Source: Paralvinella palmiformis
Lineage: Eukaryota; Annelida; Polychaeta; Terebellida; Alvinellidae
Assembly: GCA_025642065.1 (NCBI GenBank)
Contig: JAODUP010000012.1
Span: forward strand, 1,770,501-1,834,500
DNA length: 64,000 bases
Direction of reading: 5' to 3'
Shown here: one piece after another, positions 55,653-64,000 of the stretch
How positions within the stretch are numbered: the stretch's first letter is position 1
Layout: the number at the start of each line of letters is the position of its first letter
Notes under the pieces: model-generated
Seen by the model: the letters and a program-made list of their open reading frames with translations, nothing else
What the model was told of the DNA's origin: nothing
Databases searched by the model: none
Program-made: the position numbers and the translations under genes

Positions 55653-55657
55653 AAGTT

Positions 55658-56040
55658 CTTCTGAATTATTTCATATAACCAAATAAATGGAAGATTATTA
55701 TGAATTATTTTAAAATATACATATTCGTTATACAAAAATAATTTCTGTGCAGTTACGGAGGAATAACTTTAGTTTATTATTTACATATAGAAGAAAAAAA
55801 AGTGGTATTTGTTTGATTTTTTCAAATCCAATGCACTGACCTTTCGGTGTTTTGTAGAGAATTGTGATATTCCAGCTACAAAAGAATAGCTGGTCGATAA
55901 AAGTCTTAGAGAGGCTTCAGACGTCAGGCAAACGTAATCTGGCGATAATCAATTTGAAGGTGAAAACATTCATTTGTTATCAGACTCTATTGATAAAGTC
56001 TAGGGTCAGCAACGATTTTTACGTCAGTGACAATTGAAAT
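55658..56040. other. Intergenic between MITE and hAT relic
   Basis: AT-rich, no gene recognised. It may contain the unrecognised 5' end of the following hAT element. Confidence 0.35.
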
Positions 56041-58270
56041 AAACCGAGCTGAGACAATTTCAATAGCCCAGTCGAATCCAAGGGATAAATCGACCGTTTC
56101 CCTTGATCCTTCATATTATAAGAAAAGACTCTATGATTCAGAGAAGCTGACATTTCTTACCTCAAAAATCGATTTCAAACCAGCCAAATCTTATCCTCAG
56201 ACAAAAGGTCGTCACTCACATGAGAAAGTTAGATTCCTTGGCTTAGATATTCACAAATAGAAGATGCTGCATACTGTAAATACTGTATGATATTCGCTGG
56301 AAATGTAACTTTATTCGGAAAAGCATTATTTACTGAATGGAAGAATGCTATATGTTCGTCTTTGAAATTGCACGAGGAAAGTAAGGATCATATTGATGAT
56401 GTTAAAGCATCAAATGACTTTTTGGTGGTTTGTGAAAAAGTTACGAAGAGCAAGTGGCTAAGAACAGAGCTATATTGATTTCAATCATAGACGTCATTGT
56501 TGTGTTATGCCAAAGAAATATCCCACTGCGTGGTAATTAGGACAAATAATTAAATAAGGAGAACAGAAATATTCAGTTCTTCATCGACTGGAAATCAAGT
56601 TTTGACAATGTTTTTAAGGAACATCTGGAGACGGCTAGTCGAACTCTGAAATATATATCTCCAAAGGTGCAAAATGAACTTATTCACTGTTGTGAAATTG
56701 AAATAAGGGAGCAGCTAAGAAATAACTACAAGAAGAGTAAGTTCTTTGCTGTTTGTACCGATGAAACGACAGACGTATCTGTTAAAGAACAATTATAGAT
56801 TTGTGTCTGGTATGTTGATGGTGAGAACTACGAAATCCATGAAGATTTTCTTGGATTTATTGAACCAGGACAGATTTATGCTGAACACATTGGTGAGTAA
56901 ATTTTGGAAAATTTACGGAGTTGGGGATTAGATCTTGACAATCTTCGAGGCCAAGGATACGACGGAGCAAGCGTTATGAGTGCATGGAGTGGTTTCTGGT
57001 GTACAATAACGTATTCGAGAACATTGTCCGAACGCACCATAAGCGTATTATAAATCGCCCAATCTTAATTTGGTTGTAACAGAAAGTTGCAAAAATGTTC
57101 GGTCCTTTACAGGCAGCAAAGACTTGCTTAACGAACCACTTGATGGTGTTGATTGTGAAGACTCTTCCGAGACCGTGAAACTAGAGGGACTACAAGAGTT
57201 GATGCAGTTTCATCGTTGATGGCCCAGTATCAATCAATTCATTCAGCAATGTGTAAAATTGAAATCGTCATCTCTTCATATGCAACACCTAATTCAGCTG
57301 GGTACAAACGACTTTTAGAGGATCCCGAGTTTATCGTGGCGTTAGTTGTAGTCCAATTTGTTTTGAGTCTGCTAAAACCTTTGACGCTGTTTTTGCAAAA
57401 GACAGATTGCAATATGGTTTCTACTTCTGACAAAGCTAAAAACTTGATTCTGTTACTAAATACAAAACACAATGATGAACAGTTTTATTGTTTATTTAGT
57501 AGACCAGAAACAATTGCAGAATGATTAGAGGTAGACGAAAGCGAAGTTTTGGGCGTCAGATTCATCTGGAAAATGCTGCACCGTAAAGCTCAGTAAAACA
57601 TTGGTGCATAAACCTCTTTCCCCTTTATAGATCATGTAATATCCGAAATGGATAAACGTTTTCCAGATGACTTCAAAAATCATATGACGAGATACTATTT
57701 AATCCCTAAAAACCCTGATAAATTTAACTCCCGATGCTACTGAATCATTGTCTGTCGCTTTTGACGCGGATCTGCATTGTAAGGGAGACTTTTCGGTGGA
57801 AATTGAAAGTTGGTGATCATCAAAATATACCTGCGCTGCAATCTGCACTAAAACTTGCAGACAAAAACCTTTATCCGAATATTCATATAAAATTTTAAAT
57901 TGTTGATTGTTCTTCCAGTAACGTCTATATGTTGCGAATGCTCATTGTCGGCCTTGCGCGGACTTAGATCTGGGTAGGGTCAACAATGACTGGAGAACGT
58001 TTGTGTGGCTTAGCGATGTTCCATTTTCACAGATACATGGCTGTAAATCGGGGAAACATTTCAAGACGATACGATGCCGCTGGCCACCGTAACATTGGAA
58101 GATTTGTTATGGACAACTAAGACATGTTCAGATCTTAATTCCTCTTACAATTACATAACAAATATCTGTTTCGAACTCTCATTTTTAACATTTATCCCAG
58201 CTCTGTACAAGAAAATGTATATAAAAGTTAATGAATTGATTGATTACAAAATGTCGAGTAGTTATCAGTA
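56041..58270 (+). pseudogene. hAT-type transposase (TTF zinc finger, DUF4371-like), decayed
   Basis: Pieces in order over many stops and shifts: YYKKRLYDSEKLTFLTS; a TTF-type zinc-finger remnant (EDAAYCKYCMIFAGN-like, then KALFTEWKNAICSSLKLHEE); and the RNase H-fold core SPKVQNELIHCCEIEIREQL, KSKFFAVCTDETTDVSVKEQ (first acidic block D..TDVS), FLGFIE and LRGQGYDGASVMSA (second block, GQGYDGA). Then come VSSYATPNSAGYKRLLEDPE-like text in two frames, the C-terminal hAT dimerisation region (LRMLIVGLART, MTGERLCGLAMFHFHRYMAV) and RNIGRFVM. The order and motifs are those of ZMYM/52-kDa-repressor-like hAT transposases. It is clearly non-functional. Confidence 0.82.
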
Positions 58271-58271
58271 A

Positions 58272-59046
58272 AAATTTGTTCATTAATTTCAATATGTAGC
58301 TAATTGAACACCCCTAGGCAAAAGAAAACCAGTCTATATATATTAGTTAAAAGAACATAAAAAACCACCTTAAAGGTATGTCTAACGACACAACAATAGG
58401 CTCAAGTCATTGACATTCTTTTGCGTTGCAGTGGCGCATTTAATTGAATGTTTTTGCATCACTTGGTCTCCGTCATCAGAGAAAGTGACAGTCAATAGTT
58501 TATTTCTCTTATATGATGTCTGGTTTTATTAGCCTCTTATAGCACCATCAAAGAGATTCATAAGCCCCAAAAGCGCAGAAAATGAATAGAAAATGGCACT
58601 GTTTTTACCACTCAACAATATAGCTGGTCCCAGAATCGGATAGAATTATTCTTAAGTGTTACCAGAGACGTTAATGCAATTGTTTTTAATTTGTCTGGTG
58701 TTAGTTTAGTGGATTTCTTGTGTACATGGATTCTAAGATATTCACTCTGGCCTGGTAAAGTAGAAAATACGAAAATTAAATCATAAAAAGTTATGATTAC
58801 TGAACTAGGAGAAAGATGTCAGGAAATGGCTAAAATGGGGGATTTGTGTCTTTCAAGTCAGAGCTTCTGTGGGCCTTAGGTGACCGGCAGACTCCTCTCC
58901 CAAATTGTTTTGCCTCGCTCAGTTCGCCGTTTAAGTGTTTTTGCCTCATTTAAAAAGAGTCTATAGTTACGGCCATGTGTTGTAAAAGTAATCTAATTAA
59001 AACATAACCTGAACACAAACACATATACAAGAAAATGTCTGAGCAA
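58272..59046. other. Between hAT relic and Gypsy-3; possible Gypsy-3 3' LTR
   Basis: No gene. On the - strand GGGAGAGGAG near 58892-58901 is a plausible polypurine tract after the Gypsy-3 tail. The sequence to its left would then be a 3' LTR, but the partner LTR lies outside the window, so this cannot be verified. Confidence 0.3.
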
Positions 59047-59366
59047 TTACAAATCAAATAACTTCTTGGGCTTCCTGTCTCTTACTGGATAGCGTCTGGG
59101 AGTAGTTAGTGTATCGGGTTGTTTATCAGTGAGTGTTGGTGGTGTGTTATTGTCCCGAGTAACACTGGTATTTGGCGAATATGAACTCTGATCTGATTGT
59201 ACTGGTTTTAGAGCTGGATTTAAATTAGGCGGTAGACCACCAGGTAGTGTTACTGGTATTTGGTTTTGTGGTGCAGTGGCGGGTATCAGCTGTCTAGGTA
59301 CAGAAGAGTGCGGTAAGATGCCCTCTGGGGTAAGACGAGTTTTCAGTGTGCTTAGATGTATGTTGT
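59047..59366 (-). pseudogene. Gypsy-3 pol C-terminal tail
   Basis: The - strand is open from the hAT junction to TAA at 59047-59049. It contains LKTRLTPEGILPHSSVPRQL, several Pro/Thr-rich repeats, SYSPNTSVTRDNNTPP and the basic end RRYPVRDRKPKKLFDL. Basic tails of this kind close Gypsy pol proteins. It is separated from the rest of Gypsy-3 by the hAT insertion and a missing integrase core. Confidence 0.7.
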
Positions 59367-61054
59367 CAGGGTTGGCCGGTAAAAATCACCCTTCGTTTTA
59401 ACCTAGTGGTTTTAACCGGTTAAAACCGCCCCGGTCAATACTCAAAAAGGCGGTATATACTGGTCAATACTGGTCATTACAAATATTCAAAGATTGTTGT
59501 TATATTATAGATTCTGAACAACAAATATAATTAAAACTACATAAAACACACTCTATTTCATGTATTGAAACATCTGTAGAACGTGTTGTTCATGTCTTCC
59601 TGATGTTAATTAAGCTATACTATTGAAACAAGTACAGTTTTGTCAATATTTTTTATTACATTAAAATTGAGCTTGCTGATATTGCACAATATAATAACAA
59701 TAAAAATGAATCTGATGATAGATAGTCCTATACCATGGATAAATGTTTATATTCACCTGTCTATCTCTTCTTTCTCACGGAGAAATCAGCAGCACATAAC
59801 CAGTTTAGCATTTTTCTGCAGTTCCAGCTTATTCCGGAGTTTTGTTTGAATGACTCCAAAGTTTGAGATTCTCTCCTATAGTACACATATCAGAACGGAC
59901 AGTGCTTGATCTACGAACACGTGTACGCTTTGTCTTGGTTGTAGTTTGTAGTAGATTCATAGAATAATGCTCTAAGTAATGATAAAGAGTCTGACATAAA
60001 GCTCAGAAGCTCAGGTAAAAGATCAGGACTTATTTCAAGTAGTAATTCATGGGTAGTATTGACATGGTCAGGTAGTAACTTACTGCCACGATACACAGGA
60101 TGTAGCAAGTTTGCCAGGAAGTGATGTGGGGTCATGGCCTGCTTGAAACGATGTTTGAGCTTCTTTTCGTGTGGCTTCAAATCTGGACACTGAAGTATGG
60201 CGAGCCATTGCTCGCAAGCATCAGCAATGGTGGATGTGTTTGACTGAAGTGTATCCAATGCCTTGGAAATAGGAGATAGCTGCTGCAGAAGATTCTTGAC
60301 CTCATGGAACAAACCAACTTTGTGTGTCAGATTCCGTATCCGAGTATCGATTATGTCCTCATTCCTGATGAATGTGTCGATACGCTTTAACTGGCTATTC
60401 CATCGAGTTTCGGCTAGAAGTTGGGGTTTTACAGATCCAGAAATCTCATCCAACAGAGCATCAGGGACATGATGATTCCGGAAATATTTGTTGATCTCCA
60501 CAACTTGTAGTAACACCTACATGTATGTATAACTCTGAACAGATACTGCTATATAGCAATATGCAGTATTGTTTGTTTGTATGGCGAGTGATCTAATTGT
60601 TATTACACCATAGTATAGCCAAGTATCTTCATTGCCCAATTATAAGACTTCATATTGACTACATTGAATATTAATGTGACACTAAGGAGATTATCAATCT
60701 GAGCAGATGGGAGTTACTAGTTATTCTTGATATGCAAACATGTTCTAATACCACAATGTTCTGATACTAATAAATCACTATCATACAGTGCTATGTGCTA
60801 AAGGTGATATAATAAACCAATTAAATCATAAATAGTTATTTTTCTTAAAACTGTTGTTAAGTATATGAATAAATAAATTATTAATTGTTTCCCCGTATGA
60901 ATGTACTCAGGGGATACTATGGTTTACATGTCGATATGCCACCACACCATCAAATAAAAAGATTTACAAATTAATGCCTTATAAAAAGAGATATTTGAAT
61001 TGACCAGTGTTGACCACTAGTCCACTCTTATTGACCGGTATTTTGCCAACCCCG
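59367..61054 (-). mobile_element. hAT element nested in Gypsy-3
   Basis: The left end CAGGGTTGGCCGGTAAAA (59367) pairs with the right end, whose complement reads CGGGGTTGGCAAAATACCGG (to 61054). CAGGGTTGG is a classic hAT terminus. Subterminal sequences are rich in GACCGGT/ACTGGTCAA words at both ends. The element is 1688 bp and encodes only part of a transposase (59911-60516). No convincing 8-bp target duplication remains. Confidence 0.75.
59911..60516 (-). pseudogene. hAT transposase, partial middle region
   Basis: A 201-codon open frame contains LLAETRWNSQLKRIDTFIRN (the ETRWNS block of hAT transposases), then LFHEVKNLLQQLSPISKALD and LQSNTSTIADACEQWLAI. HRFKQAMTPHHFLANLLHPV (the A...H.LAN.LHP.YRG block) and ISPDLLPELLSFMSDSLSL follow. 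These are the central helical insertion and third acidic region of hAT transposases. The N-terminal zinc finger and the C-terminal dimerisation domain are absent, so the element is not autonomous. Confidence 0.82.
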
Positions 61055-61079
61055 CCTTTCATTTGTTACCACACGAATG

Positions 61080-61775
61080 TATAAAGAACATAAGCAATGC
61101 GCTAGTATCTTGTTTTAATACCTCTTCTGCACATACACGTGGCAAATAAGCAAGTGATAATATAGGAACGTCACGTGTCAGAATAAAATCTAACGCAGTA
61201 GCCGTGGAGTAAGATACCTACCTAAGTTTAGGGTATTCAGAAAAGTCAATATGTAGTCTTTCCAGTTGGCTGTGTCTTGGGATATGATAGGCAAATTTTG
61301 CAACTACAAACTAAATGTTCTATGTCACTGTCTATACCCGGATACAAAAGATAACTTCGAGCCAAACACCTTCATGCAAACAATGCCTTGATGTTCCTCA
61401 TTTAAGTCAATAAGTAGTTGTAGAGCTGTAGTCTGTATTTAGTTGGAATTACAACTCTTAACCACCGAAGTATATATACATTCTTGGTCTACGGACAACT
61501 CATCTTTTCTACGAAAGTAGGGCTCCAATTCATCATCGTCCAAATAATTGGGCCAACCAATTAGCACATGGTTTAACACCCCGTGAGGGCACTCTATATT
61601 TCCGCGTTTCTTCACTCATCTGTTGAGCAGTAATGGGTAAATCGTGGGTATAAGTAAAATAATTCACTTGCAACTCTGTGGCTAAAGTGAACCCTGCAAC
61701 TGAGTAACGCGACAAAACATCAGCGTTAGTGTGATCTTCCAATCTCCTATAATGTATAGAGTATTGATAGGCCAT
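61080..61775 (-). pseudogene. Gypsy-3 RNase H end and integrase zinc domain
   Basis: MAYQYSIHYRRLEDHTNADV and LSRYSVAG mark the RNase H/tether end. Downstream come ELEPYFRRKDELSVDQ, then LLIDLNEEHQGIVCMKV (HxxxH part) and, in a shifted frame, YPGIDSDIEHLVCSCKICLS (CxxC). LHIDFSEYP (first catalytic Asp of the core) follows. The rest of the integrase core is missing before the hAT insertion. Confidence 0.8.
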
Positions 61776-63090
61776 CAGTATTAATGCTCATCTCTGTAAC
61801 CTCAGAGCTGATAATGCCGGTATACCCGTCCTTAGGACCAAATATGGTAGTGATCGGTTTGTGATCCGTTATTAGATAAAGTTCCTCCCATACAAGTAGT
61901 TATAGAACCTCTGAACACCATAGATGATTCCTAGAGCTTCACGCTTTATCTGCGCATAGTTTTTTTTTCTCTGGAGGTGATAGTGTACGTGATCCAAAGG
62001 CTATAGGTCGTTCATCACCATTCGGCATGGTGTGCGAAATTACACATCCAACTCCAAAAGGGGATGCATCACATGCTAGATGCAATGGTTTATTTACATC
62101 ATAATGTACAAACAGGATGTCACTTTACAGACATATATTACAATATTGAAAGGCCTCCTCACACTCAGTCTTCCACTTCCATTGAACAATCTTTACTAAC
62201 AGGAAATACACAGGGGCTAACCTAGTAGACAGGCTAGATATAAACTTGCTATAATAGTTTACTAAGCCTAGGAACATACGAAGTTCCTCCACATAGTTAG
62301 GTTTCTTGGGTCCCAAAATAGATGTTATTTTATCCTTTGTGGGTTGCAGTCCATCTGCATCTACTTCATGGCCTAAGTACTCGACATTAGCTTATATGAA
62401 GCTACATTTGAAAGTATTGACACGAATGTTATGATGCTTTAGCCTATGTATGACTTCAAGAATTGTTTCATGTTTCTCCTGATTAGATGATGCAATCAAG
62501 ATATCATCAAGATAGCACGTAACATGATACAATCCACTTAGTACTTGATCACTAACATTCTGAAAGATCGACGGTGCTGTCGATATGTCATACTCGAGGC
62601 GCTGGTACTGGAAAAGTCCTTTATAAGTGTTCACAGTTGATTCCTCAGATAACTTTAACTGTTGATAAGCATTTGACAAATCAAGCTTGGTAAACACCTT
62701 CCCCCCCCCCCAACTTGGCAAAACGGTCCTCATCTGTTGATAACGGATAGGATGTATCATCTACGACTTTATTTATGGTGACTTTATAATCTCCACATAT
62801 TCTGATTGATATATATTTTACACAGCCACAATCGGCGTTCCCCACATGCTTCTTTCCACCTGTACAATGACACCATTACTCTCAAATCGACATAATTCTT
62901 GCGCCATTTTGTCTGTGGGTGCATTATAAGGCACCGGTTTGGGTTTGTGAAAGATTGGGTTTGACTGTGGTTTCAGCATGATGTTGGCTGTGAAGTGCTT
63001 AAAGGTGCCAATACCATCCTTAAACACTGATGGGTGTGCTGCTATAATTTCATTTAATCTCTGTGCGGGTCTGTAGCATGACGTGATAAA
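61776..63090 (-). pseudogene. Gypsy-3 reverse transcriptase and RNase H
   Basis: From the 5' side: FKHFTANIMLKPQSNPIFHK, ELCRFESNGVIVQVERSMWG (RT1), then FTKLDLSNAYQQLKLSEEST (RT A motif), GLFQYQRLEYDISTAPSIFQ and HVTCYLDDILIASSNQEKHE (catalytic YLDD, intact). Then come RVNTFKCSFI, a stop, the shifted GHEVDADGLQP-like text, KPNYVEELRMFLGLVNYYSK and WKTECEEAFQ. A C11 run at 62701-62711 causes one shift. RNase H is largely frame-broken (FGVGCVISHT and [16 protein letters not shown] text on the - strand near 61975-62050). Confidence 0.9.
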
Positions 63091-63420
63091 TACTCTTCCA
63101 ATCCAGGTGAATAAACTTCATCTAATCATGACCTAACAATGGGGCTCTGTTATTACCTCTGGCAATCAGTAAAGGCAACTTGAATGACTGGTTCTGGTAC
63201 CGAAGGTGAGGAATTACCTCGCCTAACATCGGTATGTGATCTCCTATAGGTAACCAGTAAGAACCGATGCTGGTGTTTGCAGAGCAAGATGTGATAGATG
63301 ATTATGATAAAGTGTTCCAGAAATGATAGATCGTGCAGCACCTGTGTCCATAATTAACGTTATCTTTGTCCCTTCAATTTAGACTGGTACCTTAATTTCT
63401 TCTGATTTACCTTTGGCTTC
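63091..63420 (-). pseudogene. Gypsy-3 protease
   Basis: The - strand reads GTKITLIMDTGAARSIISGT, then LYHNHLSHLALQTPASVLTG, with an intact DTGA catalytic motif. The frame is lost soon after. Confidence 0.75.
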
Positions 63421-64000
63421 TGTACTGTATACTGTATATAGAGATATTGTGTCAAAGTATATCATCAACTTGGTGAGTGTTACTGCTGTACTTCTGATAA
63501 TGTGATGATTTATATGCTTCAGCAATATGTCCAATTGGAACATTAATGACATGACCATGTCTTGGCATAACAACTATCTGGATTATGCCGATAACATGTT
63601 TGATGCTGACCATTACATCGATAACGATTACATCGATAACATGTTTTACGCTGTTTGGAAGTGTTCTTTTGTCTTGGCTTGGTGAGTCACTCCATTTATT
63701 TTGCCTAGTTTGACTTCGGTGAGTCACCCCCTTTCTGGTTATCCTATTCACACCTTGTGTAACAACTAGTATAGATTGACATGACTTCGTCTCATTGTGC
63801 GCGCTAGTTCCATTGCCTGAGCTTCTGAACAAGCTTTATCCCAAGTAAGATATGTTAATTGTTGTTACTAATCAGAATAATCTAGTCTTTATTAATGGAC
63901 TCGATACACCAATGAGAAGTCTGTTCCTCAGCGTGTTCTTTAGTGAATCACCAAACTCACAGTTTATACTGAGTTTCTTTAGACCCAAAATAAAGTCTCT
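63421..64000 (-). pseudogene. Gypsy-3 gag C-terminus and zinc knuckle
   Basis: Near the edge the - strand reads DFILGLKKLSINCEFGDSLK, NTLRNRLLIGV and, after a shift, DKACSEAQAMELAR. This is the conserved end of the gag capsid domain (F...L..LS..CEFG..L...LRDRLV.GI...A...A..ME.A). A Cys/His region follows, with CYRCNGQHQTCYRHNPDSCY and AKTWSCH, i.e. tandem zinc-knuckle-like units. There a CATCGATAACG element is repeated. Frameshifts separate the parts, and the N-terminus of gag lies beyond the window. Confidence 0.75.

Larger units (their letters stand above)
61055..64000 (-). mobile_element. Gypsy-3 LTR retrotransposon, decayed, runs off right edge
   Basis: On the - strand the order is gag, zinc knuckle, protease, RT, RNase H and an integrase zinc domain, all with frameshifts and stops. 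The 5' LTR is outside the window. It differs in sequence from Gypsy-1 and Gypsy-2 (YLDDIL catalytic box, FLGLVNYYSKF motif). Confidence 0.9.

Noticed and set aside
1..64000. A new defence or biosynthetic gene system
   Set aside because: Only three host genes are supported, unrelated in function. The rest is layered, broken transposable elements and simple repeats.

Overview
This window is an AT-rich piece of a metazoan nuclear genome. Genes are split by spliceosomal introns, (AT)n and (GT)n microsatellites are everywhere, and there are tRNA-derived SINEs, LINEs, Gypsy-type LTR retrotransposons, hAT elements and a pogo/Tigger-like DNA element. SINEs ending in a 'GGCCGTAAAAC...(ATC)n' tail are, from general knowledge, typical of molluscs and related lophotrochozoans, so a marine mollusc is my best guess. 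That is an inference, not something the sequence proves.

Only three host genes are well supported. (1) The 3' part of a single-pass membrane protein gene lies on the + strand (exons 13663-13804, 15837-16079, 16979-17106), with a cysteine-rich ectodomain exon, one transmembrane helix and a short tail. (2) An intronless 387-residue gene of unknown function lies on the - strand at 40680-41843. (3) A complete ten-exon ERAL1 gene (mitochondrial Era-like GTPase) lies on the - strand at 45496-49250; all splice phases close and the coding length is 494 residues. A THAP-domain relic is at 7.6 kb.

Layout. 0-9 kb is AT-rich intergenic sequence with motif clusters, minisatellites, a SINE and the THAP relic. 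9.1-11.3 kb holds a decayed jockey-superfamily LINE followed by a tandem duplication. 12.5-17.1 kb holds two related solo LTRs (one carrying a SINE with a perfect 13-bp target duplication) and a pogo/Tigger-like element inside an intron of the membrane-protein gene. 20.3-25.0 kb is Gypsy-1 (- strand) and 25.4-30.1 kb is Gypsy-2 (+ strand). They lie next to each other in opposite orientation, and each primer-binding site appears to match a different tRNA-Leu. 30.3-31.0 kb has an hAT zinc-finger relic; 32-32.9 kb a CR1-like LINE tail and a SINE; 33.9-39.5 kb a LINE split by about 2.3 kb of other repeats.

40.7-49.3 kb is the gene-bearing part. 50.1-50.4 kb is a fresh 3 x 104-bp tandem repeat. 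52.2-58.3 kb is a scatter of SINE and LINE ends, a MITE and a decayed hAT transposase. 59.0-64.0 kb is Gypsy-3 (- strand, running off the right edge), interrupted by a 1.7-kb hAT element that keeps its terminal inverted repeats.

All transposon open reading frames seen here carry stops, frameshifts or missing catalytic residues, so the window looks like an old, repeatedly layered repeat landscape. I found no convincing undescribed multi-gene system. The most interesting observations are the nested insertions with datable order, (AT)n arrays sitting inside transposon codons, a recurrent foldback repeat, and the TNFR-like membrane protein.
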